Shown here in pieces: positions 1-7,298 of a stretch of 22,215 nucleotides of DNA; the stretch's first letter is position 1, and each line of letters begins with the position of its first letter. The position numbers and the translations under genes are program-made. Where the stretch lies: contig CAZIKF010000057.1 of the NCBI GenBank assembly GCA_964539825.1, positions 1 through 22,215 of the forward strand, in the 5' to 3' direction. The stretch is from CAZIKF01 sp964539825. GTDB taxonomy: Bacteria > Muiribacteriota > UBA6191. The notes below the pieces were generated by a model. The model did not search any database, had not been told where the DNA came from, and worked only from the letters and a program-made list of their open reading frames with translations.

Positions 1-78
1 AAAGAAAAACACGAAGTGGGAGCAAAGCAACCACAGAGTAAAGAAAAACACGAAGTGGGAGCAAAGCAACCACAGAGT
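1..78. repeat. Perfect 39-bp tandem repeat, two copies
   Basis: Bases 1-39 and 40-78 are identical. A third copy starts at 79 (AAAGAAGAAAAA) and decays. The left edge of the array may lie outside the window, so the copy number is a minimum. In plus frame 1 it encodes a 13-residue repeat. Confidence 0.9.
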
Positions 79-132
79 AAAGAAGAAAAATTCAAAAAAG
101 AATTGAGGGGAGGGCCGGTGCGTGGTGGGTGA
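1..132 (+). CDS. Possible C-terminal tail of a gene cut by the window edge
   Basis: Frame 1 is open from the first base to a TGA at 130-132, giving 43 codons with no start, so the gene would begin outside the window. The tail is very hydrophilic: a 13-residue unit (KEKHEVGAKQPQS) occurs twice in perfect tandem, then a Lys/Glu-rich stretch, then RGGPVRGG at the end. Lys-rich tails ending in RGG-like motifs occur on RNA-binding proteins such as DEAD-box helicases, but nothing here identifies the family. The repeat length is a multiple of three, which fits coding sequence. The alternative is that this is non-coding: the CACAGAG/CACGAAG words resemble extragenic repeat DNA known from many environmental bacteria. 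About 40 percent sure it is coding. Confidence 0.4.
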   Translation, partial: KEKHEVGAKQPQSKEKHEVGAKQPQSKEEKFKKELRGGPVRGG

Positions 133-318
133 TTAAGGGCTCAGGAGTAGTACATGATTGTGGTTCGTGAGGCGGAGGTGGCATCGTCACCTTCAACGAG
201 GGAACCGCGGTCAGGTGCTGCTCATGTGCCCTTAAGCACCCACCTAAGTTCCGGTCCTACCCTCAAAAACAAATGCGGGTCGAGAGCCAGGCTCTGGCTG
301 CGGTCGGAGTCATCAAGC

Positions 319-351
319 CCTGGTACAACTCGTTTTTTAACAAGTACCAGG
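319..351. repeat. 8-bp perfect stem-loop
   Basis: CCTGGTAC (319-326) and GTACCAGG (344-351) are exact reverse complements around a 17-nt loop. It sits within the stem-loop cluster at 201-468. It is not followed by a T tract, so a simple intrinsic terminator is not supported. Confidence 0.55.
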
Positions 352-759
352 TATCGGTTTTCCCAACCCGCATTAGTTAGATCAGTCCTAATCCCCCTAT
401 AGCAGCTGATGCTCAGCTAGTGCCCTCAGAAGCTCTCCGGAACAGCCTGTTTGGGCTGCAGTCTGCAGTTGGAGTCTTCCGTCGAGTCACTACCCTGCGC
501 GAGGGAGTCCTTGGTCCTCCTTTTACAAAGGGGCCAAAAATTCTCACCCGAAGTCTTCTTAAGGCTTCTTGGAACGCAGAGCTGACCATGGCCCGCCTGA
601 TCGCCAATTGCGATTGATAGCGGGTCAGTTTCATCAACGCTAAAGTCATTGTCGAAAAGATCTAGGTTCTCACTTGTTTTTGAAGGATTGCCAACCGTTA
701 AGCTCAACTTCCCTGTTGAATAATGAACATCCGTGTTCCTAAACATCGCCAATCCTTCG

Positions 760-832
760 ATAGGGGTATCAACGGTGTCGAATTCCTGAAACTAGTAAGA
801 ATTCGGGAATTTCGAAGACACCTCTCCCCTAT
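760..832. repeat. 73-bp imperfect inverted repeat downstream of the protease operon
   Basis: The outer arms are ATAGGGG (760-766) and CCCCTAT (826-832). Inside them GGTGTC (774-779) pairs with GACACC (817-822), and GAATTCCTGAA (780-790) pairs with TTCGGGAATTTC plus bulges (about 802-813). Together they would fold into one long hairpin with internal loops. It starts 23 nt beyond the stop codon of the minus-strand protease gene, so it could act as a 3' end or stability element for that transcript, but no T tract follows on either strand. A small miniature element is the other possibility. Confidence 0.6.
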
Positions 833-855
833 GTCTACTATCGGTAAGATTTCAG

Positions 856-2421
856 TTAAAACTTAGAAAAATCTTTAGTTTTTACGTATTGAATTTTATC
901 TATGAGAAATCCCCACTGGTTCACCTTGTCATTACTGACAAGGTTCAAGAGAACTTTCTCACCAGCGATAGGCTCGCTCCAAAAGGACTCAAGGGGAGAG
1001 TTTAGATACTCTATGACTTCTCCCTCAGCGGTTTGAACTGAGAGGGTATCGTTGTATTTAGCAAATTCAAATCGTTGAAAGTGGACACGAATCAGGGCTG
1101 CTCCGGGTACCGAGATCTCATACTTCTCATTCATGTCATATCCGTAAGGGTGTGGACTTTCAAGCGTGTAATTTAGGGTATGCCAATCTATTGCCGGATA
1201 AGTTGGATTACGCCTTCCGGTCTTACCTGACAGCAAATTATATACATTGAGTCTCCCGGCCGAGCTGACCCAGCGCTTTAATGCTACGGATTGATCCGCG
1301 CTTTTCAGTAGCCGCTCCTTCACCTGCAGATGGGTTAGAGAGGGCTCCTGCGCAAATAGAAGAGCCGCCGCTCCGGCTACCATGGGAGATGCCTGTGAAG
1401 TACCTGAAAATGCCCTGTATTTGTCTTTAGGTAAAAGAGATAGGATAAGAGAGCCCGGCGCTGCAATATCTATCATAGATCCGAAATTCGCGAAGGGAGA
1501 GGGTCGATCCTGGTTGTCGGTAGCCGATACAACCACCTGATTAGGTAAATCATATGCCGATGGAAAATCTGGATCCTCATCAAGATTCCGTCTCGAATTA
1601 CCCGCAGCCCCCACAAAGAGAACTCCTTTATCGTGACAAAACCTGATCGCACCTTCGATCTGATCATTGCGGTAGCGGCTTCCCCATGAGGCGTTAATGA
1701 CTTTTGCACCGTTTTCGCATGCATACCGTATTCCCTCAGCGATTTTATCTCGATTGGCCGTACTCCCCAGGCCAAAGATCTTTATCAGCATGATCTTCAG
1801 CGGTTGAAATCCACCAGTAATTCCTACTCGATTTGAGCTCACCGCACTCAGAATCGAATTGACATGCGTACCGTGATAGTGACGATCCTGAATGTCGGGA
1901 TTATCTTTTACCAGGTTCCAGCCGTGCAGGTCATCTACATACCCATTCCCATCATCGTCAATTCCATTGGTTGATTTCTGATCTCCGCTGTCATCGAGAC
2001 CAGATTCGCCCCTGTTCACCCATAGGATCTCTGGATTAATGTCTTCGTGCTTAAGATCTAGACCTGAATCGATCATGGCCAGAACAACCTTGCGAGCTGG
2101 CCGAAATAACTCAAGCGCTGGAAAAAGTTTTATGTCCGCTCCCTCTTTGCCTTTTTCTCCTTTTGAGTCTGGCTGACCAAAATTATGGAAATACCATTGC
2201 TGTGCTAAGAAAGGATCTTCAGGGAGTTCAAAGAGGGTTCGAATTCCGCCGGTCCGAAAGAGCTGTGTACTGAAAAAAAATTCCCCCTGACCCAGCATTT
2301 CCTGGGTCAGGATCGGACCCGACTCAACAGGTTCATAAAGGTGTACGGGCTCATCACTGAAGCCAGCGAAAATCGCTGTACCCAATGCCATCAAAACAAG
2401 AAATAAAAAAGAGGGTTTCAT
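856..2421 (-). CDS. Secreted subtilisin-family (S8) serine protease with CUB-like C-terminal domain
   Basis: 521 aa. Residues 1-20 form a Sec signal peptide. A QWYFHN motif near residue 75, common just before S8 catalytic domains, precedes the core. The triad is complete: Asp118 (MIDSG), His183 (HGTHV) and Ser342 (SGTSQASP), with Asn275 (AAGN) as the oxyanion residue. An insert at about 152-168 (NGIDDDGNGYVDD) is the Ca-binding-type loop often seen in bacterial S8 proteases. Residues 434-513 look like a CUB-type beta-sandwich (aromatic/hydrophobic alternation, then SND and a GF motif); this is inferred from pattern only. There is no obvious anchor, so it is probably secreted or periplasmic. 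It lies 12 bp after an exported protein gene and shares a transcript with it. A GAGG ribosome site overlaps the upstream stop. The protease call is firm; the substrate is unknown. Confidence 0.93.
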   Translation of the reverse strand: MKPSFLFLVLMALGTAIFAGFSDEPVHLYEPVESGPILTQEMLGQGEFFFSTQLFRTGGIRTLFELPEDPFLAQQWYFHNFGQPDSKGEKGKEGADIKLFPALELFRPARKVVLAMIDSGLDLKHEDINPEILWVNRGESGLDDSGDQKSTNGIDDDGNGYVDDLHGWNLVKDNPDIQDRHYHGTHVNSILSAVSSNRVGITGGFQPLKIMLIKIFGLGSTANRDKIAEGIRYACENGAKVINASWGSRYRNDQIEGAIRFCHDKGVLFVGAAGNSRRNLDEDPDFPSAYDLPNQVVVSATDNQDRPSPFANFGSMIDIAAPGSLILSLLPKDKYRAFSGTSQASPMVAGAAALLFAQEPSLTHLQVKERLLKSADQSVALKRWVSSAGRLNVYNLLSGKTGRRNPTYPAIDWHTLNYTLESPHPYGYDMNEKYEISVPGAALIRVHFQRFEFAKYNDTLSVQTAEGEVIEYLNSPLESFWSEPIAGEKVLLNLVSNDKVNQWGFLIDKIQYVKTKDFSKF

Positions 2422-2433
2422 CAGAATAAGACC

Positions 2434-3720
2434 TCACCTGGACCGGGGCATTATAAGGTCAATCGGCTCTTTGCCAACCCCCGGAAGATCCTTGAGTAAA
2501 ATGCCTTCCAGAATATCTATGAGTTTACCTGACTCACCATCAGAATATCCGTGATTACGATAGAGAAGCTGGAGTGCCTCCAGGGTAAAGTCCTGCAATT
2601 GGGGACTTAAGATTCTGAGCATGAAAGGAAGTTCATTCAGATCGGATTTCAGAATCAGGTTTTCATAGTAAAATCGCTTAAGACCCTTTTCCTCTCTAAT
2701 GATTTCAAGGACATTGAAGATCTCTTCTTCAACCCGGTTTAGTTTTTTAGCAGTCAGATCCCTGCTGTCGAGGCCTGGTCTTTTCAGTTCCAGCAAAGAA
2801 TCCAATGACCTTTCCATCCTTAAAGTTGCCACTTGTGAGAGGAACCTCTTACGAACCTCCCTTAAAATTTGATTTCCTACATGAACAGGCGTGTCTTTCT
2901 TGAAAAAAGATCCCTGAATCCAACTATAATTTCGCATTCGGGGATGCAGTAAAAATAACAGATCCTTTTGTATTTTCCCCAGTTTTGGAGAAGGTTTAAC
3001 AACACCATGGACACCAGGGATAGATCGACTTGAATCTGAATCCTTCAACCTCCCTTTTGCTGGGAGCGGGTTGGTCGAGAATAGTTTTTTGGCCTGTCTA
3101 GATTCCGGTAGAGATGGAAGAATTACACGGTGGCATCTCAGGTACATCTCCACATGAGCGGGTGTCAATTCTGAACCAGGCGGCAACATTCCCAAAAGAT
3201 CCAGGAATTCCGACTCCTCTCTCTGCAGAGTGGGATCGGCATAGGGATCCGCTGGTACCCATCTCTCCCTGGTTAAAGGCAAGGCATAGATAAAGGTAGA
3301 GGAAGAGCCAGATTTTAAGGATCGTATATCTCTCCATAACTCCGCCCACAGAGTTGATGCTTTTGCGGCCTGGATTCGTTCAAAATGAGTAAAAAACTGC
3401 CCTGCGATTTGCTGAAGGGATTGCCTGCGAAGAGTCACAAGGGAAAGGCTGATATCCAGGGCTCTGGTATTAGCTCTTTGCAGGTCTTCCTCAAGAATCC
3501 GTTTCTGCTCCACTCTATAATTGGCCAGGATTTGTGCAATTCTTGGTCGCTTCCAAAAACTTCTAAGCTCAAGGTCCATCGAGACAGACGTTAGACTCCC
3601 GTGCCGCTGAAAGTAGGAGATCAGATCAATTTGAGAAGCGTTTGCCGCTAATAAAATAATCAGGAAAGAGACCAGATGTAGTCCCTTGTATTTCTGAAAA
3701 GATAGGAAGATTGTACTCAC
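2434..3720 (-). CDS. Exported or membrane-anchored helical protein of unknown family
   Basis: 428 aa with a GTG start, chosen because AGGA lies 8 nt upstream and the N-terminus then reads as a signal: basic residues followed by a hydrophobic segment at about 13-28 (ends AANA, a possible cleavage site). The rest is rich in Arg, Leu and Glu and looks mainly alpha-helical, with a region near 150-190 that includes LLGMLPPGSELTP. I recognise no domain or catalytic motif. It is the first gene of a two-gene unit with the S8 protease, 12 bp apart, so it may be a partner, inhibitor, chaperone or substrate of that enzyme. That is inferred from position only. Confident it is a gene; function unknown. 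Confidence 0.8.
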   Translation of the reverse strand: MSTIFLSFQKYKGLHLVSFLIILLAANASQIDLISYFQRHGSLTSVSMDLELRSFWKRPRIAQILANYRVEQKRILEEDLQRANTRALDISLSLVTLRRQSLQQIAGQFFTHFERIQAAKASTLWAELWRDIRSLKSGSSSTFIYALPLTRERWVPADPYADPTLQREESEFLDLLGMLPPGSELTPAHVEMYLRCHRVILPSLPESRQAKKLFSTNPLPAKGRLKDSDSSRSIPGVHGVVKPSPKLGKIQKDLLFLLHPRMRNYSWIQGSFFKKDTPVHVGNQILREVRKRFLSQVATLRMERSLDSLLELKRPGLDSRDLTAKKLNRVEEEIFNVLEIIREEKGLKRFYYENLILKSDLNELPFMLRILSPQLQDFTLEALQLLYRNHGYSDGESGKLIDILEGILLKDLPGVGKEPIDLIMPRSR

Positions 3721-3839
3721 GATTTAAATCCTACGAATGGGAATCAAGACGTGCAAGGTTTCTCGATGTCTTCGACTTTTATCCAAGTTCTGGAGAATTC
3801 GATCTGATCTTTTCAAGAAAATAGATACCCTTGACGAAA

Positions 3840-3868
3840 TTTACATCTTGTTAGCAGTAGAGTAATTT
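3840..3868 (+). promoter_or_regulatory. Candidate sigma70-type promoter for the 331/776-aa gene pair
   Basis: TTTACA (3840-3845) and TAATTT (3863-3868) are separated by 17 bp, about 57 bp before the start codon at 3926, in the divergent space between the 3720 and 3926 genes. The -35 is close to consensus and the -10 is poor. A TTGACG at 3831 is an alternative -35 but its spacing is bad. Confidence 0.3.
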
Positions 3869-3925
3869 CTTATTCTTAAGAGAGAGGTTCAAGTCAGCTG
3901 GATGGACCGATGAATCTGAAAGTTC

Positions 3926-4921
3926 ATGAAGCAATTAGTCCTTTTTCTCCTAAGTTTTCTCCTTCTAACCGAAATTTCCTATGCCATTCCGATGATGAAT
4001 ATTCGGGGTGGAGGACATGAAAAGTATGATTTTTACAAAACTGAGGGTTGGCTGCAAACAGACCATTCCGGCAGCGGTTTTCACCTCGTTCGTGATTTCA
4101 ACCGCCCTAACATCTGGGTAAGAATTTTCAAGGTCGACACATCTACTACCGATGTAATTGGACTTCCTAATGACCTCCTTGCCGGATCACACGCCAAATG
4201 GGATGGAGTCATAGACTCGGATGTCCCTGCCCTTCGTGGTGGAGATTATTTTAGACTCATTCAAAGAGTAGCCTTCTCAACGAGTGTAGCTGATTTAGAC
4301 CCAGGTTCCGGTGCTTGCACCGGGGGCGGTAGATGCTACGGAGACTGGGTTAACAATGACCTGCTGTGGGGAGTGGACGGGGAAGATTATCAGGATAAGG
4401 ACAGCCGTTCCTTTTTTGAGGTGCTTGAGGAGATCAACGGACAGAAGCGTACCCGATATAGATTTACGATTTTCGTGGAAGACAATCTTCCCTTTTGGTT
4501 CAAGGATCAGAATGATGGCTACGATCTTTCAGCCGACAAAACTCAGGCAATCCTCTATTATCCTCTGAATCGTGTCATCGTACGAATAACAGAGAGCGGT
4601 AATTTCGACCCCTCCTTTGATGATGCTCCTTCCCCGGATTACAATTCCTACGACTCTTCCGGGGACGAGTTCTTCATGGAAAAAAAGGGAATTGATCTGC
4701 GGGTTGCCTCAGTACCTCAGGAAAGCCGCCTGAAGAACGGTAGACTTGTTTATAACTTCCCTGTGGTTCACGCCTTTCAGAAAAGTACTGATTACATCAT
4801 TCAAGTAGTTGCTGAGGACATGGAATTGAACCGCCGAGTCATGCGTTTTCGGCTAAACATGAATCCCCTCGGAGGTCTGGATATCCAAGATAGATCTAGT
4901 GGTGGAAGAAAGTTGAGGTAA
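3926..4921 (+). CDS. Exported protein of unknown family, 331 aa
   Basis: Residues 1-20 are a typical Sec signal peptide (hydrophobic core, ending SYA before IPMM). The mature part is rich in Asp, Gly and aromatics and reads as beta-strand-rich. It has one close cysteine pair (Cys131, Cys137, in ACTGGGRCYG) that could form a disulfide outside the cytoplasm, and an acidic patch at about 227-247. The C-terminal 60 residues (IIQVVAEDMELNRRVMRF) alternate like a last beta-sandwich strand set, vaguely cadherin/Ig-like, but I would not assign a fold. It is followed after 9 bp by the 776-aa exported gene, so the two are probably co-transcribed and may act together at the cell surface or in the periplasm. 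No ribosome site is strong. Function unknown. Confidence 0.8.
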   Translation: MKQLVLFLLSFLLLTEISYAIPMMNIRGGGHEKYDFYKTEGWLQTDHSGSGFHLVRDFNRPNIWVRIFKVDTSTTDVIGLPNDLLAGSHAKWDGVIDSDVPALRGGDYFRLIQRVAFSTSVADLDPGSGACTGGGRCYGDWVNNDLLWGVDGEDYQDKDSRSFFEVLEEINGQKRTRYRFTIFVEDNLPFWFKDQNDGYDLSADKTQAILYYPLNRVIVRITESGNFDPSFDDAPSPDYNSYDSSGDEFFMEKKGIDLRVASVPQESRLKNGRLVYNFPVVHAFQKSTDYIIQVVAEDMELNRRVMRFRLNMNPLGGLDIQDRSSGGRKLR

Positions 4922-4930
4922 ATCATCGCA

Positions 4931-7261
4931 TTGCGTTTTGTTATAGGAATCATGCTTCTGCTCCAGGGCTCAGCCATCTTCAGTTGCGATGCGCTCTACG
5001 TAACCTGGCAGATGTTTGAACTCACCGACATCAGAGACTATCACAGCCCCTCTCCGCTCTACAGCCTCATGGTTCCCACCGAAGGACAGGCACGCTATCG
5101 GGAAATCGAAGATCTCTTCTTGCAAGAAGACCAGACTGAGTACCCTGACAGCGGCGGCTCCCCAACCGAACGAACTGATGTTCCCCTTGAGACCTATTTT
5201 GAAGAGAAAATCGCCGCTGGAATGTCTGGAAACACGATGTTCCGCACCTATGGTGATGACGCCTTAAGTAATGATTGGGGTATTCGCAATAAGCAAAATC
5301 CCATGCGGGACCGGTCTTTGCAGACGGAGGATATCACCACAGATCCAAGCGGTGAGATCTTTAGTTTCTATGCCTTGAAACTCACTGCCGGATTGATCTA
5401 CAAGACGGATCAAAGCCAGTGTGAAACGCCATACCAGCACCCGGCTACCAATATGGAGATGGATGCTTCCACACCCGATGATCACGAAGTTTTCATCAAT
5501 GAATCTGGAACACTCAACCCGATCTCTGACGATACCTACTGCTTCTTTCTACTCATTCCCAAGTCTAAAAATCTAGGACCATTCCTATCAAGGGTTCATG
5601 AACTGGACCTGGACAGCCTTGAATACATCAAACTTGGATTTTCGCCCTATCTCAGAATTGACCCTACCCTCACCGACAAACTACAGCGCGGAAATGGAGA
5701 TCTTATCTGGGCTAAAGGACGTTATCTCCTGCCGTCTCCGGGTGGAAAAATGCTGCTGCCGCAGAACGGTTTGAACCAACTCTTCAACCGGGTGGCTCTT
5801 TGGCGTTTCTACCACTTTGACCGTCATAAGTTAACTCATGGAAATGATGTAACCACCCGCGTATGGAACACGCTGAATCGTTCGCTGATCCCCCCGGTGC
5901 CTGCGTCGCTTAGTTTGTCCCCGGAGGATATGTTTACTGTTCATTCAGCTCCGGTAGTTCTCAGGGGTCTGGAGGTCAGTGAGGAGCTCGCCACCTATTA
6001 TCAAAATGCTCCAGTGGGTACTAAATCCAGCGGTTGGGGCAGTGTGGTAGGACCTCAATACCTGGCACTCCCCCCTGAAGGAGACCCTCGAAAGCAATTT
6101 CCATTCGCGATGCATTTTCCCACCGGACCCTCAGAGCGCAGCTTTGTAGAGGAAGCCTTAGGGGGCTCAATCCCGATCAATGCGAACCGAAATGATCCCA
6201 AGGACTCGGGATCCTATGGAGACAGAGCACTACCTAAAGCAGAATTGGAAACAGAATTTAGCGATGCACGTCGGTTCCAGTTTTACATGAAAACTGATTA
6301 TGAAATGCCAGTAGGTGACATCTTCAATCTAGCCGCGGGAGATGAATCCATCATTGAATGCGATGCGGATCCCCTGGTAAAAGGCTATTGCGATAAGTAT
6401 GGTCCTCTCGTAACAACTCTTGAAACTCTTTTTCAGGAGATTGGGTCGGCTATCCCCTATGATGCCTCTGTATCCCCTATAGACTTTCGAGATGCTCAAC
6501 CCCAGGATTTAATGTATATGCTGCGTGATGGTGCCGCTAGCGAATCCATCACCGTGGGTCAGGGATCCCAGGCTCAGAGCTGGAATGTTCATCCAGCACT
6601 GGTAAAAATCACAGCCGCTAAGGCGGATCCTCTTTTCACTGAGCTTGGGCTCGACCAGACCCCTCCAAGACCAGGGGAATTCAACTTATTTATGAACCGC
6701 ACTGAGATTGGGAGGAAATTAGGTTCCCTATCCTTGAAACTGGAAACCAGTCTTGCCAAAGATGATAAACGTTATTCCGACGCGTACTATTCCACTTTTG
6801 ATGAGCACCTCTACTTCACCAGCAAAGTGGAAGATACTGAATCTACCTGTCTAACTCAACCATCTACACCTCAACGGGCTAACTGCATGTTCACTTCCAT
6901 GGTGACTATCGTATCGGATCGCTATGAGGCAATGGAATTGGCCGATTCTACTTCGGGAGGATCCTTTCGGTATTACACCGCGAACGACCCCGCAGGAAAA
7001 AAGCTTATGACCAAGTTAGCCCTGCTTCAAGATCTGGCTAGCGGAAATCCAAGCAGTATGCGATGGAAGCACATGCTTCCGCCCGATGTACCGACCACCT
7101 ACTGTGATACAGGAAAACTGAGCCCTCCCATAGGAAGTGTAGCTGATAATGAGATCCAAAAGTGCCTCAATTTCCTTAAAGAACCTAACACTGTCCCGGT
7201 ACCGGCTGACGAAATCTTCGCCAGCAATCGCTACCCCCCTGGCTACGAAGCCATAGAATGA
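4931..7261 (+). CDS. Large exported protein of unknown family, 776 aa
   Basis: A TTG start at 4931 gives a proper signal peptide (MRFVIGIMLLLQGSAIFSC). An internal ATG at 4952 would drop the basic N-region, so TTG is preferred; GAGGT lies 11 nt upstream, overlapping the end of the previous gene. Cys19 at the end of the hydrophobic stretch could suggest a lipoprotein, but the preceding residues (AIFS) are a poor lipobox. The mature protein has several further cysteines, some closely spaced (for example ECDADPLVKGYC), as in disulfide-bonded extracytoplasmic proteins. Composition is rich in Pro, Asp, Thr and Tyr, with no repeats and no motif I recognise. The last gene of a two-gene unit, it converges with the TPR-like gene 37 bp downstream. 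A structural or surface role is only a guess. Confidence 0.8.
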   Translation: MRFVIGIMLLLQGSAIFSCDALYVTWQMFELTDIRDYHSPSPLYSLMVPTEGQARYREIEDLFLQEDQTEYPDSGGSPTERTDVPLETYFEEKIAAGMSGNTMFRTYGDDALSNDWGIRNKQNPMRDRSLQTEDITTDPSGEIFSFYALKLTAGLIYKTDQSQCETPYQHPATNMEMDASTPDDHEVFINESGTLNPISDDTYCFFLLIPKSKNLGPFLSRVHELDLDSLEYIKLGFSPYLRIDPTLTDKLQRGNGDLIWAKGRYLLPSPGGKMLLPQNGLNQLFNRVALWRFYHFDRHKLTHGNDVTTRVWNTLNRSLIPPVPASLSLSPEDMFTVHSAPVVLRGLEVSEELATYYQNAPVGTKSSGWGSVVGPQYLALPPEGDPRKQFPFAMHFPTGPSERSFVEEALGGSIPINANRNDPKDSGSYGDRALPKAELETEFSDARRFQFYMKTDYEMPVGDIFNLAAGDESIIECDADPLVKGYCDKYGPLVTTLETLFQEIGSAIPYDASVSPIDFRDAQPQDLMYMLRDGAASESITVGQGSQAQSWNVHPALVKITAAKADPLFTELGLDQTPPRPGEFNLFMNRTEIGRKLGSLSLKLETSLAKDDKRYSDAYYSTFDEHLYFTSKVEDTESTCLTQPSTPQRANCMFTSMVTIVSDRYEAMELADSTSGGSFRYYTANDPAGKKLMTKLALLQDLASGNPSSMRWKHMLPPDVPTTYCDTGKLSPPIGSVADNEIQKCLNFLKEPNTVPVPADEIFASNRYPPGYEAIE

Positions 7262-7298
7262 AGGTTCGAGGGAGCCGCTCCTCCTGCTTCCGACCCTC

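Larger units (their letters stand above)
133..855. other. Long stretch without a convincing gene, dense in stem-loops
   Basis: I see no recognisable protein in either strand here. The first third has several clear stem-loops: 201-252 (GGAAC/GTTCC outside AGGTG/CACCT), 319-351 (perfect 8-bp CCTGGTAC/GTACCAGG), 404-418 (AGCTGA-TGC-TCAGCT), 443-458 (CAGCC/GGCTG) and 456-468 (CTGCA-GTC-TGCAG). At about 512-530 there is a CCTCCTTT-TAC-AAAGGGG motif like the extragenic repeats found in many genomes. One minus-strand frame from an ATG at 746 to 426 has an AAGGA site 6 nt upstream and would give a 106-residue acidic-to-basic peptide, but it matches nothing I know and overlaps the stem-loops. The region could be a structured RNA, decayed genes or repeat DNA. 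Confidence 0.5.

Noticed and set aside
426..746. Minus-strand 106-aa frame with an AAGGA ribosome-site-like sequence
   Set aside because: It has no family resemblance, overlaps the stem-loop cluster, and its last third reads through a repeat-like element, so it is described under the gene-poor region rather than called a gene.
4931..4990. Lipoprotein signal at Cys19 of the 776-aa protein
   Set aside because: The residues before the cysteine (AIFS) do not fit a standard lipobox; a normal signal peptide is as likely.
7268..7298. GAGGG/CCCTC arms between the convergent 776-aa and TPR-like genes, as a possible terminator
   Set aside because: The loop is long, the inner stem weak and there is no T tract, so I do not call a terminator.
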